Shown here: one piece after another, positions 44,178-54,064 of the stretch
How the letters are laid out: every line of letters starts with the position of its first letter
How positions within the stretch are numbered: the first letter of the stretch is position 1
NCBI RefSeq assembly: GCF_026239735.1
Contig: NZ_JAPIVT010000015.1
Span: 1 to 64,000 of the forward strand
DNA: 64,000 bases
From: Pedobacter sp. MC2016-05
Lineage (GTDB): Bacteria; Bacteroidota; Bacteroidia; Sphingobacteriales; Sphingobacteriaceae
Direction: 5' to 3'
Program-made: the position numbers and the translations under genes
Notes under the pieces: generated by a model
Told to the model about the DNA's origin: nothing
The model's database searches: none
Seen by the model: the letters and a program-made list of their open reading frames with translations, nothing else

Positions 44178-45904
44178 TGCTGATACCCGAACAGATCCCC
44201 GAAACAGAATCGCAGGGAGAAAAAATCATATTCAATAAATTCAGGCAGGAACCCCCGAGCAGATATTACGTGCTGCATTCGCTTTTCATTAATGCCCACC
44301 TCACCAGCGTTTCAGGGGAACTCGACTTTCTTGTACTGGCACCCGGAGAAGGGATATTTGCCTTGGAGGTAAAACATGGAAGGGTATCTAGGAACAACGG
44401 TATATGGACCTTCACCAACAGGTTCGGCAGGAGCGATACCTCGACCAAGGGGCCGTTCAGGCAAGTGAGCGATACCATGCATTCTGTACGAAAACTGGTC
44501 CTTGAAAAGACAGTTGGACGTCAAATCGAGCATGCAAGATTTTCAAAAATCCTTTTCGGGACCGGCATCCTGTTCACCGGTCTCATTGATGCCCCAGAAT
44601 TTGGGGCCGAAGGGTTTTCTTGGCAGGTATTTACCAGAAAGGAATTGCCTTTTCCAATCGGTAATTTTCTCTCGAGGCTGAGCCATGGATGGCATACCCA
44701 GTACTCCGGAACCACCTGGTACGATGCATCTGCTTCAAGGCCGAGCGACCTTGAGTGCAGAAAACTGGTCTCTCTACTAAGGGGGGACTTTGAGGTTACC
44801 TATACAGAGATTAACAAAATAACCGATCAGGAGAGCTTGATCGAAAGCTATACCGAAGAGCAGTTCCATCTTCTGGACTTTGTGAACTACAATAAGCGGT
44901 CCGTGATACAAGGGGCCGCAGGAACAGGGAAGACCTTAATGGCACTTGAACTGGCCAGGCGTTGTGTTTCCCAGAGCCTGAACGTAGGCTTGTTCTGCTA
45001 CAATGCCATGCTCGGTGCGAAACTGACGGCAGACCTTGCCGTGCTCTCCGGAACCGATGGCCAAGCCCATTCCGGCTCCCTGCATTCCTACATGTTGGCG
45101 CATACCACGACCAAGGTGCCCGAATCGCCAGACCACGAGTTCTTTTCTGAGGTGCTTCCTATGGAATTCCTGATCGAAAACGAGCTGAAGCCAGAAAGCG
45201 ATAAGTTCGATGTCTTGATTGTCGACGAAGCGCAGGACCTGATGTCACCATTTTACAGGGAGGTTCTCTTTTCGATGCTAAAAGGAGGAGCAGGGGGAGG
45301 CAACTGGATCATGTTCGGAGATTTTTGTGCACAGTCCATTTTTGAAAAAGATGCTGAATCGATCATCTTTACGCTAGCTGAAAACAGCAGCTTCGTTCGT
45401 TTTCCTCCACTTATGGTCAACTGTCGCAATACCAAGAAAATCGTCATTCAGAACACACTTCTCTCTGGAGCCGATCAGCCGGAGATCCGATCCCTTGGCC
45501 ATGAAGAAGAGAACATCCATACCAGATGGGTATCCAAGAGAGAATTGTCGGAAACCGTGTCTGAAACCATACGAAAACTTGCCGAAGGCGGCATTCCACT
45601 AAAGAAGATAGTAATTCTTTCCCCTTTCACCTTTGCGAAGACCTTTGCCGAGCCCGACGCATATCTCAAGGGGCTTGTCAATGCCAATAGTACTCTTTTT
45701 TGCACCATCCAGTCCTTCAAAGGACTGGAAAATGCAGTCGTGATTCTCACGGGATTCGATCAGCTGCTCACCGATGAGGCACAAAGGCTCTTATACGTAG
45801 GCATCTCAAGGGCGAAACTGAGGCTCTATCTCATTTTTGACAAACATCTAAAAAGGCAATTCAGCTCGCTGGTCTCTGCGAACTCTAAAAAAATAAAGCT
45901 ATGA
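44177..45904 (+). CDS. NERD nuclease-domain/UvrD-like helicase
   Basis: 575 residues. The N-terminal NERD domain (residues ~15-100) has SGELDFLVLAPGEGIFALEV and KHGR, giving the D...E-x-K nuclease pattern. A superfamily 1 helicase follows: Walker A QGAAGTGKTLMALELA (~245-260), Walker B VLIVDEAQDLMS (~344), TIQSFKGLENAVVILTGF and LLYVGISRAKLRLYL (motif VI). It overlaps the first gene of the unit by one base and the DrmA-like gene by ATGA. It would supply both DNA cleavage and unwinding, and may stand in for the missing DrmC nuclease. Confidence 0.85.
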   Translation: MLIPEQIPETESQGEKIIFNKFRQEPPSRYYVLHSLFINAHLTSVSGELDFLVLAPGEGIFALEVKHGRVSRNNGIWTFTNRFGRSDTSTKGPFRQVSDTMHSVRKLVLEKTVGRQIEHARFSKILFGTGILFTGLIDAPEFGAEGFSWQVFTRKELPFPIGNFLSRLSHGWHTQYSGTTWYDASASRPSDLECRKLVSLLRGDFEVTYTEINKITDQESLIESYTEEQFHLLDFVNYNKRSVIQGAAGTGKTLMALELARRCVSQSLNVGLFCYNAMLGAKLTADLAVLSGTDGQAHSGSLHSYMLAHTTTKVPESPDHEFFSEVLPMEFLIENELKPESDKFDVLIVDEAQDLMSPFYREVLFSMLKGGAGGGNWIMFGDFCAQSIFEKDAESIIFTLAENSSFVRFPPLMVNCRNTKKIVIQNTLLSGADQPEIRSLGHEEENIHTRWVSKRELSETVSETIRKLAEGGIPLKKIVILSPFTFAKTFAEPDAYLKGLVNANSTLFCTIQSFKGLENAVVILTGFDQLLTDEAQRLLYVGISRAKLRLYLIFDKHLKRQFSSLVSANSKKIKL

Positions 45905-48900
45905 ATACCAGACACGAAATCATATCGGCGCTAGAACGGGAGATTGTTGGCCCAAGTCCCAATCCCGTATACCTAGATCCCGAGACTGGAGAGGAACTCC
46001 TGCTATCGCGCGTACATGGTACGCCTAAGGGACGCTATGGCGGCGGAATGCTTTACCCACAGTCCACATTGAACCTTGGCCAAGCGGATACCGAGGGCCT
46101 AGAAGTCACCAGCGATGAGCAGGGGGAAGAGGGCACCGACCTATTATCCAGTGGTCCGGACAGTTTTGAGGGGGCCGAAGACCGCGACGAGGAACCGGTT
46201 GGGCTTGCCAACCAATTCTTCCCATCGGCAATGGGCATGACCGCAAGATTCAGCACATCGCAACCGGACGCAAAGCTGAAGGTAGAAATCTCATCAGCTT
46301 TCTACAGACGGGGTACTGGGCAGACTGCTATCTTCAAACGGGATGCAGAGGGCAATACCTCTGCTGCAACGACTAGGGACGGCAGGCCCATAACCAGCGC
46401 CTATGCTACTAGAGTTCCCTTGAACATTAGTCCTGTTATTTTGAACCTCTCGGAACTAAAGGGGAGGGGCCAAGTTTTTTGCGACATTCTGCACCGTAAC
46501 GACGCCACACCATGGCTAAGCCTAAAGGTATTCAACAGGACTTCTGCTTCGGAAGAAGCTCAGCAGCTGATCACCCTTACCATTGTAATCATCAATGAGA
46601 TAGGGCCAACCAATGGCGTTTCTGCAGACGACTGGTTCATCCTCTATCAGAACAAGATATCGATTTTTGCCCTAGACAATAATATCATTATGCCCTATCA
46701 GGAGCGGGTTTCCTCCACCGATACCGCTGATGAAAGGCAGATGATGCTTTTGTACAGGAAGAAAAGGATGTTTGCTATTGGTCATGGTGCTGCGGTCAAG
46801 TGGGATGGAGAGGGAGAGAGCGTAAAGATGCTAAGCACATTTACGTTGCCGGTTTATGAGATGCCCCAAGTGGCTCCCAGCGGTGACGTGGAATTGAGTA
46901 TGCTCGAACTATCGGACATCGGGAACTGGGAAACTGGAGTGCAAAGCCTTCAACAAATGGTAGCCTCCTATAGCGAGTGGATAAAGGATATGGAAGAACA
47001 AGCTGCGCTCCTGAACGGAGATTATCTTCTAGCTGCGGAAACGAATATTGCAGAGTGCAAAAGGTGCCTCGACCGCATCGACAGCGGCGTCAAACTGCTT
47101 GTCGATCCGGACAGTGCAGAGCTGCGCAAGGCCTTTCGCTGGATGAACTGGGTAATGCTTTGGCAGCAGCAGCGATCAAAGGCCGCTCAGCGAAAGTGGG
47201 AGACCATAGGGACAGGCAGTGCTGCGGTCCTACAACTTGAGGGGATCGCAACTTCGGGCCAGCGGGAGTTTGCGGATTTGACTGCCTTTCACGGCGAAAG
47301 CCCCTACAATGCGAGATGGCGTCCCTTCCAGCTTGCCTTTATTCTAATGAACCTTCGGTCAGCCCTAGGCAATTGTCCAGAACGGGAAACGGTAGACCTT
47401 ATCTGGTTCCCCACGGGTGGGGGCAAGACCGAGGCGTATCTCGGGCTATCAGCCCTGACCATATTCATCAGGAGGCTAAAAGGGCTGGAAGATTTGGACT
47501 GGGAAAAATATTCGGGCACGACCATCCTGATGCGCTATACCCTCAGGTTGCTCACTGCTCAGCAATACGAACGGGCCTCTTCGCTGATCTGTGGCTGTGA
47601 GCTCGTGCGGACGCAAAAGGCCCAGTGCATGGAACTAGGGGACCAACCTATTTCCATTGGTCTTTGGGTTGGAGGAACCTCCACGCCTAACAAAAACAAA
47701 GAAGGGGACGGTTCTGCCGTCACCCAGTTCAACAATTTGAACAACGCGCAAAAGGGAAATGCGCCCTACAACTTTATTGTAATGAAATGCCCGTGCTGCG
47801 CCGCGCAGATCGGTAAGCTAGATAGACCAACTCCAGCCCAGCGTGTAGTTGGCCTGTACAGAGAGGATGGCATAGACGGTAGGGTGCTTTTTAGATGTGA
47901 AAACCGGCATTGTGAGTTTTTCGGCAGAGACCTTCCGTTATTTGTTGTTGACGAACATATCTATCAGCAATGCCCGACACTTGTTCTGGGAACGGTAGAT
48001 AAATTTGCAATGCTTCCATGGAAAAAAGACGCAGGGTCGATATTCGGGTTTCGTGCTCAGGTCGATGGTTATTCCAGAATTTGTCCTCCCGAGCTGATCA
48101 TCCAGGATGAGCTCCATTTGATCTCTGGTCCGCTGGGCACCATGGTAGGACTCTACGAAATTCTTGTCCAGTCCCTGTGCATGGACCTAAATCGGGAGGA
48201 GGCGCCTTTTCTTGTGTCAGAAAGAAACGATATGGTTCCGCCCAAGATCATTGCCTCCTCTGCCACTATAAGCAGGGCGGCTGAACAGGTAAGCGCTTTA
48301 TATGGAACCAAAGACCTCATGATATTTCCGCCCCAGGGCCTTGATTTCGGCAATACGTGGTTTTCCAAGGAAGTACCGGCAAGCGATGCCAATCCCGGAA
48401 GGATGTACGTTGGTGTACTGGGGTCCGGCTATCCCTCAACACTATCTTCTGTCGTACGCGCATACTCCGCGGTTCTGCAAAAGATAAAGGAATTGGAGAA
48501 CAATGATGACATTGATTATTACTGGACGCTGCTGGGGTACTTCAACAGCATCAGGGAACTGGGCAACGTATCGTCCCTAGTCAACGCCGATATCGTGGAG
48601 CGGCTTGGACAGGTGCAGTCTAGAGAGCTTATTGCTGCGGGCAACCGAAGACGGCTCTATCGGAGCGAGGAGCTGACCAGCAGGATTTCGGCCAGTGAAA
48701 TTCCCCTTGCCCTAAAAAAGCTGGAAAGGAATTTTAGCCTGACCGGCAACGGCAGTCTAGATATCTGCCTTGCCACCAACATGGTGGCCACTGGGGTCGA
48801 TATATCAAGGCTCGGACTGATGTTCGTCCACGGGCAGCCCAAAACTACTGCAGAATACATTCAGGCCAGCTCAAGGGTGGGCAGGGACGTAAAAAAAGGG

Positions 48901-49431
48901 CCTGGACTAATCTTTACGCTTTACAATTCTTCCAAACCCAGGGACAAGTCGCTCTATGAGAACTTTATAGGTTTCCATAAACGGATATACTCCTATGTGG
49001 AACCTACCTCTGTAACCCCTTTTTCCGTCAACGCGAGGCAAAAGGGACTGCATGCGGTTTTCATAGCGCTCGTCAGGCATTTTTCTCAGCACCAGTTGCA
49101 CTTCCACGCCACTACACAGGATACCGACTTTGAAAACGTCGCGGCAATTGCAAGAGGACTCATTTTGGACCGTTGCCGGTTCGTAGATCCCGAGGAATAC
49201 GAAGATACGGCCCTGCAGTTGGAGGACATCTATCTGAAATGGAAGGATAACTTTAGCAGCTACGGTGACGCCATGAATTCGGGTATATTAAGGAATCCAG
49301 ATTTTTATCCATTGATGTACGCCTCGGGGGCAGAGGTACGCTATGAAGCCAAGAGCAGGTCTTTTGCCACCCCTACGTCTATGCGGGGAATAGATTCCGA
49401 ATCGATCGTGAACATCATTAACAACAACTAA
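45901..49431 (+). CDS. drmA: DrmA-like DISARM helicase
   Basis: 1176 residues. Superfamily 2 helicase with Walker A WFPTGGGKTEAYLG (near 502-511), motif II IQDELHLISGPLG (DELH near 736), SATI, and motif VI YIQASSRVGRD (near 986). A Cys-rich insert (KCPCCAAQIG, CENRHCEF) lies around 628-680. The N-terminal ~450 residues are specific to DrmA. In DISARM, DrmA and DrmB form the core complex that loads on phage DNA, favouring ends with a 5' overhang. It overlaps the helicase gene upstream by ATGA and is followed by drmB after 1 bp. Confidence 0.85.
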   Translation: MNTRHEIISALEREIVGPSPNPVYLDPETGEELLLSRVHGTPKGRYGGGMLYPQSTLNLGQADTEGLEVTSDEQGEEGTDLLSSGPDSFEGAEDRDEEPVGLANQFFPSAMGMTARFSTSQPDAKLKVEISSAFYRRGTGQTAIFKRDAEGNTSAATTRDGRPITSAYATRVPLNISPVILNLSELKGRGQVFCDILHRNDATPWLSLKVFNRTSASEEAQQLITLTIVIINEIGPTNGVSADDWFILYQNKISIFALDNNIIMPYQERVSSTDTADERQMMLLYRKKRMFAIGHGAAVKWDGEGESVKMLSTFTLPVYEMPQVAPSGDVELSMLELSDIGNWETGVQSLQQMVASYSEWIKDMEEQAALLNGDYLLAAETNIAECKRCLDRIDSGVKLLVDPDSAELRKAFRWMNWVMLWQQQRSKAAQRKWETIGTGSAAVLQLEGIATSGQREFADLTAFHGESPYNARWRPFQLAFILMNLRSALGNCPERETVDLIWFPTGGGKTEAYLGLSALTIFIRRLKGLEDLDWEKYSGTTILMRYTLRLLTAQQYERASSLICGCELVRTQKAQCMELGDQPISIGLWVGGTSTPNKNKEGDGSAVTQFNNLNNAQKGNAPYNFIVMKCPCCAAQIGKLDRPTPAQRVVGLYREDGIDGRVLFRCENRHCEFFGRDLPLFVVDEHIYQQCPTLVLGTVDKFAMLPWKKDAGSIFGFRAQVDGYSRICPPELIIQDELHLISGPLGTMVGLYEILVQSLCMDLNREEAPFLVSERNDMVPPKIIASSATISRAAEQVSALYGTKDLMIFPPQGLDFGNTWFSKEVPASDANPGRMYVGVLGSGYPSTLSSVVRAYSAVLQKIKELENNDDIDYYWTLLGYFNSIRELGNVSSLVNADIVERLGQVQSRELIAAGNRRRLYRSEELTSRISASEIPLALKKLERNFSLTGNGSLDICLATNMVATGVDISRLGLMFVHGQPKTTAEYIQASSRVGRDVKKGPGLIFTLYNSSKPRDKSLYENFIGFHKRIYSYVEPTSVTPFSVNARQKGLHAVFIALVRHFSQHQLHFHATTQDTDFENVAAIARGLILDRCRFVDPEEYEDTALQLEDIYLKWKDNFSSYGDAMNSGILRNPDFYPLMYASGAEVRYEAKSRSFATPTSMRGIDSESIVNIINNN

Positions 49432-49432
49432 C

Positions 49433-51400
49433 ATGTCCAGAAATATAAGAAGCAGCCAACTTTTGACGCCCTTTGGCATTGGCCAAATCGTAAACTTTCC
49501 CAATGAGGAATCGCTGATGATCTGTGGCCTAGACCAATGGGACGCAGTACTCTCTCAAAGAAGGGAGGAAGGCGGCATAGCGCAGGTAGACGAAAGCGAG
49601 TTTACCATTTATGAAACACGGCTCCAGCGGCTATTAAGTGTGGAAAAGTTCAAGGCCCCTTGGGCCTACAAAAGGACAGGTAATGCCAATACCAATCTCA
49701 GCATTCCCGCGGTGCGTTTTCCGCGCTGGCATTATTGCAGCAAATGCGGCCAGATGATCCAGCTGGGCCCCGCTCAGCATTCAGTGCCGGACTGTACCGC
49801 GGTAAGAAGATCGGCAAGCTGCGGTGGAAAACTGCTGCCGGTTCGTTTTGTAGCGGTATGCAGACACGGCCATATTGAGGACGTACCATTCAGGGAATGG
49901 GTTCATAATGCCATGCCTGATGAAGGAAATCATGTTCTCACCTATGAGGCCAAGGGGAGCTCGGGGGATCTTGCGAGTTTGGTGATACGCTGTTCTTGCG
50001 GCGCCCTGCGCTCACTGGCCGGACTGCTCAATGTCAGGAAATCCGAAAATGGGATCTTTGACAGTGCTCTTGCTCGCATTGGACTGCAGGGAGAAAGCTT
50101 CAGTGATGAAGATCCTAACAACGCCAATGCCAATGGCTATTATTGTACAGGGAGCCGGCCTTGGCTATGGCCGAACGGTTCCAATGCCGTAACCCCATGC
50201 GGAGAACATCTTCAGGTGCTGATCAGGGGAGGTTCCAATATCCATTATCCAAATGTGATATCTGCAATCTATCTTCCCGATGAGCAATACGATCTACATC
50301 CGGCCATTTGTCTCATGTTGGAAAACTATCAGAGCAAGGGCATTGATGGCAGAGCATATCTAAAGATGTTATTCGACCAAGATGGGACTGGTGAAATCTT
50401 AAAAATGGTCCTTTCAGCAAATACGGAGCCCTCCATGTTTGGAACCACACCCGAAGGATTACTTCCCGGTATAAAAAAGCTCTGGGAAACCGAGCAGGAA
50501 ATCGAAGATGGTGCTGATGAGACGGTAATCGATCTTCGAAGACAGGAATATCGATTCTTTCTGGATTCCAGCAAAACTGGTGACCGCGATTTGAAGACCC
50601 TGCACAGAGATATAGCAGATTTCGACGGTGCCGAACGCCTGTCGGAACTCTTCGACGATATCGTGCTGATCGAGAAAATGAAGGAGACCAGAGTTTTCAC
50701 CGGATTCAGTAGGATCGTCGGTGGCAATTTTGCGCCCAACGAAACCAGTGCTGAACTTTCAAGCGGGGATATTACCTGGCTGCCTGCGGTCGAGGTGTTT
50801 GGGGAAGGGATATTTCTTAATTTTAGCCAGCGGCGCCTAGATCTTTGGTTAGCTCAGAGCATCGAAGGCGGAAGAGATCTTATGGACCGATACCATAGAG
50901 CTATGGAAAGGAGAAATCCGGTATATGAACCAAGGCCGATTGACTGGTCCTTTGTAATGATGCATACATTTGCCCATCTGCTGATCAAGCGGCTATGTTT
51001 CAATTGTGGATACGGATCTTCGGCCCTAAGAGAAAAAATCTATTTTAGCAACGAAGCCAGTGGGCGTATGTCAGGGATACTGATTTACACTTCTTCCGGC
51101 GACTCGGAAGGGTCTATGGGTGGCTTGGTAAGGCAGGGGAAAGAGAAGAATTTGTTCAAACTGGTGAACGACGCTATAGAAGATGCGAAATGGTGTTCTG
51201 CCGATCCTGTATGCTCTGAAATCGGCCAGTCGGCAGGGCAGGGACCAGATAATACCAATGCCTCGGCTTGCCACAACTGTGCTATTGTTCCCGAAACTAG
51301 CTGCGAGGAATTCAATGTGCTGTTGGATCGGGCAACGATTGTTGGGACTATGGACGGACGATTTGTCGGCTATTTCGATATTGATTTGAAAGGTAACTGA
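49433..51400 (+). CDS. drmB: DrmB-like DISARM protein (DUF1998)
   Basis: 655 residues. Zinc-binding N-terminal region with HYCSKCGQM, CRHGHIEDVPFREW and RCSCGALRSLAG. C-terminal DUF1998 domain with MMHTFAHLLIKRLCFNCGYG, LIYTSSGDSEGSMGGLVRQG and the Cys cluster ACHNCAIVPETSCEEFNVLL. This is the standard DrmB layout. It starts 1 bp after drmA and ends the recognisable DISARM-like operon. Next comes a broken nuclease gene rather than drmC (phospholipase-D fold). Confidence 0.85.
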   Translation: MSRNIRSSQLLTPFGIGQIVNFPNEESLMICGLDQWDAVLSQRREEGGIAQVDESEFTIYETRLQRLLSVEKFKAPWAYKRTGNANTNLSIPAVRFPRWHYCSKCGQMIQLGPAQHSVPDCTAVRRSASCGGKLLPVRFVAVCRHGHIEDVPFREWVHNAMPDEGNHVLTYEAKGSSGDLASLVIRCSCGALRSLAGLLNVRKSENGIFDSALARIGLQGESFSDEDPNNANANGYYCTGSRPWLWPNGSNAVTPCGEHLQVLIRGGSNIHYPNVISAIYLPDEQYDLHPAICLMLENYQSKGIDGRAYLKMLFDQDGTGEILKMVLSANTEPSMFGTTPEGLLPGIKKLWETEQEIEDGADETVIDLRRQEYRFFLDSSKTGDRDLKTLHRDIADFDGAERLSELFDDIVLIEKMKETRVFTGFSRIVGGNFAPNETSAELSSGDITWLPAVEVFGEGIFLNFSQRRLDLWLAQSIEGGRDLMDRYHRAMERRNPVYEPRPIDWSFVMMHTFAHLLIKRLCFNCGYGSSALREKIYFSNEASGRMSGILIYTSSGDSEGSMGGLVRQGKEKNLFKLVNDAIEDAKWCSADPVCSEIGQSAGQGPDNTNASACHNCAIVPETSCEEFNVLLDRATIVGTMDGRFVGYFDIDLKGN

Positions 51401-51500
51401 AAAATAATTTCTATTTAGCGATCTCTAAAAGCCATTAGTTGCAATAAGGATAAATTTGAAATTTGATAATTAAAAGTGTTGATGAGCTTGATAAAAAAAA

Positions 51501-52106
51501 ATGCTAAGAAGTGATAGATGGTCTTACATTAATAATACAGTTTGTCCTTGGCACGCAGGACAGGAAGATGCTTTACGGGATTTGCGGGGAGTAATGTTTG
51601 AGATTTTGATGTTTCCAGTGCTCAGTTCAATATACGCCAATGCAGCTGCTACTCGGGGAAAGACCTGCTCGGTTACAGATGCTGATGGAAAAAAAGAAGG
51701 CTATGAATACGATTATATCTTTAACTCAAGCCACCCGCAAGAAATTGTGGTTGTCGAGCTGAAAGGTTACAACTAATGGGTCAGTATTAATGTCGGAGAT
51801 CGCGATAAAAAGGGTACACTGAAATGGTTCTTTGAAAGGACTTTACCTTTTGCTCGCCAACATTTTGCTGAAGAAATAGCTGATGGTAAACACTTCAGGG
51901 GAGTATATATTACTAGTGCACATTTTTGGAAGGATTGTGATGAATTCATTGCAACGATGAATAAAAGCCACTTTAAGTCTGCGAAAATGGATGTTGCCTA
52001 TAGCCGTAAGGAATTATTGGCAATGTTAGCTGTAAATGGGTTTATCAAAGAATGCGAGATTATAGAGGAGTATTATGCCAAAACTGAGCAGTCAGATGAC
52101 GCCTGA
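51501..52106 (+). pseudogene. PD-(D/E)XK-like nuclease gene with in-frame TAA
   Basis: From ATG 51501 the frame reaches TAA at 51774-51776 (codon 92). It then stays open in frame (WVSINVGDRDKKGTLKWFFE, HFRGVYITSAHFWKDCDEFI) to TGA at 52104-52106, 201 codons in all. Before the stop, YEYDYIFNSSHPQEIVVVEL followed by KGY fits the D...E-x-K core of restriction-like nucleases. The core is before the stop but the fold is cut. It follows drmB by 100 bp on the same strand, so it may have been the last gene of that operon. Confidence 0.65.
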
Positions 52107-52162
52107 TCTAAGCCTCAGGTATTGGTTGGTAAGAAGGATAAGCAACCAATAATGGATATCTT

Positions 52163-52885
52163 TTATTTTACTATTTGATTGGGGCTTCTTGAAGGTTTTT
52201 GCTGAAGAAGTATTTTTTTGTCAGACAAGGAAAATGATTTCCTTTCATCAATAATATTTTGAATTTTCGTTAGTTTTTCAAAATAAAAATCATAGTGAGC
52301 ACGGTGATTGTTTTTAGATCTTGCATCGATTAACCCCACTACAATTCCACATATTTCTCTAAAAATTTCAAACCACGTGTCTATTTGTATTGTGTCAACA
52401 AGTTGAATGTAATGTAAGACTTCAGCATCATGAGTTAAATTATTCGAATACAATGGAAATTCCCATTGACCATGGGCTATTTTATTTCGAATATTTGCTT
52501 GAGTTTTTAAATAATTATCTAAAAGCTTATGTATTTTTTGTTTTTTATTTGGCAGATCGGATCCTGATTTACTAAACTTCAAGAATGCAGTATTAACACA
52601 TTTTTTCCATCTATTTAATATATCTTTATCTTTTAAAATATATTTTTTTTCTTCCAACGTGAAGCCGAATGGAGTATGTATTAACTTAACAAGACATGCT
52701 TCAGTCCACGCACTATAAATTAATAGATAGACTTTAGTCTGAATTTGAAGCGAAAATTCATCTTTTCCATTTCTAAGCAAATCATTTATTTTAATATTTA
52801 TCTGCCTTCTTGCCGATTCTAATGCTCTTACATTTTTGCTTAAATCACTGTGAAATTGCTGTTCAGCTGAAATTGTTGACGACAT
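52163..52885 (-). CDS. HEPN-domain protein (probable RNase)
   Basis: 240 residues. TQANIRNKIAHGQWEFPL contains RNKIAH, the Rx4H motif of HEPN RNases, near residue 133. The preceding helices (FSLQIQTKVYLLIYSAWTEA) and overall length resemble MAE_28990/MAE_18760-type HEPN proteins. It stands alone on the minus strand between the DISARM-like operon and a tRNA-like sequence. No MNT-type nucleotidyltransferase partner is adjacent. Confidence 0.65.
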   Translation of the reverse strand: MSSTISAEQQFHSDLSKNVRALESARRQINIKINDLLRNGKDEFSLQIQTKVYLLIYSAWTEACLVKLIHTPFGFTLEEKKYILKDKDILNRWKKCVNTAFLKFSKSGSDLPNKKQKIHKLLDNYLKTQANIRNKIAHGQWEFPLYSNNLTHDAEVLHYIQLVDTIQIDTWFEIFREICGIVVGLIDARSKNNHRAHYDFYFEKLTKIQNIIDERKSFSLSDKKILLQQKPSRSPNQIVK

Positions 52886-52930
52886 AAACTTAAAATTTTG
52901 GCGACTGAGAGGGATTATTAATTAATCACT

Positions 52931-53002
52931 CTCAGCCGCCCGGAATCGAACCGGAACCAATCTAACGAGTAGACCGTGCTAGCCATAATACACCACGACT
53001 AT
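52931..53002 (-). tRNA. Degenerate tRNA-like sequence
   Basis: The 72-nt minus-strand sequence folds roughly as a tRNA: acceptor ATAGTCG with CGGCTGA (one mismatch, two wobbles); D-stem GTGT with GCAC around ATTATGGCTA; T-arm TCCGG-TTCGATT-CCGGG (one wobble). The anticodon arm is poor: GGTCT with AGATT has two G.T pairs, the loop ACTCGTT lacks U33, and the variable loop is 2 nt. A functional tRNA is doubtful; it is more likely an element-borne or decayed tRNA, or an integration target. The rest of 52886-53221 holds nothing else I can support. Confidence 0.4.
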
Positions 53003-53221
53003 GCCTTAAATAATTTACTTATTTATTAATGGACAATATTTTTGTGCTGTTAAAATAAATTCTATGCTACCAAATATAAGATTTTTAATTATTATTTTTT
53101 GGTCTGAATTCTCGTTTCACAAAAATCCATGAATTTGGCATTAGAGCTTCTAGCGGTTACTTAAAGCAAGGTTAAAATTGCTTTTTAGAATGAGCTCAAT
53201 TCTTTCATAACCAACTATAAT

Positions 53222-53479
53222 TTACTCCTCCAAAATTTTCGAAAAACCCCCGATTTCAATCAATTCGTCTACAAAATGGTTCGAATTACTCACCGCCATT
53301 GACCCCAGTGTTAAGCGTAACAGGAAAATCAAAAGTGACCACGCACTAATGGTTTCTAAAATTGCAAAAGCAAAAAGAAGGAAGAAAAAAACCTTTACTT
53401 TTTTATCCGAAGATTTATATAACATAAATCCGCCTATAACTCCAAAGCCTGCAATTGCTTCGATTAGTGAAGACATCAA
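53222..53479 (-). CDS. Small putative membrane protein
   Basis: 85 residues with two hydrophobic stretches (LIEAIAGFGVIGGFMLY and VKVFFFLLFAFAILETISAW, then SLLIFLLRLTLGSM). An overlapping plus-strand frame (53349-53603) has poor composition, so I favour the minus strand. Isolated gene; function unknown. Confidence 0.4.
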   Translation of the reverse strand: MMSSLIEAIAGFGVIGGFMLYKSSDKKVKVFFFLLFAFAILETISAWSLLIFLLRLTLGSMAVSNSNHFVDELIEIGGFSKILEE

Positions 53480-54064
53480 AGCATTGGAGTCAGAGTTTTA
53501 TGCGAATAATTTAGCCGACATTTATATTTATAAAGGCAATCATACAATGATTAAAATAGATTATTATAAAAATTATTTCAAACCTGAGATAAGGGAGCAC
53601 TGAAAAAAATGGTGTGAAAACTTCGAATACGCAAATCACGCCTTATCGCTTTTAAATGAAGGGAAAAAAAATTATACCCATTAATGAAGAAAAGCAGATT
53701 GAACTTTAATCTAAATGTTACCTTGTAATTACCACGTTTACGATATGGGCTAGACAAATTATGCCCACAACGTATTCTACAACAATAACAACCGAGTAGC
53801 TGACGTTGGAAACTTTTAACTTATCCAAGTCTAGCTTTAAGCCCCAAAACGCAAAAAATGTATACAAAAAACAATTTAATATATTTCTCATTTCGGCTAT
53901 CCATGGGCTTGCTTGATGTATATGTCCAGAGACTGGTTTTTGACGGGTATATCGGCGTCTCACGGAAAAGGGGCATACTATTAACTGTCCGGTTTCTTCT
54001 GAGCGTATAAGAGTCGAATTTCTCGGAAAGTTTAGGGGAAGATTACCCCATTGGTACCAGATTT
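53480..54064. other. Gene-poor stretch (585 bp)
   Basis: AT-rich. A minus-strand frame at 53718-54086 and short plus-strand frames exist but have no convincing composition. It probably contains the 5' debris of the HNH gene that follows. Confidence 0.4.
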
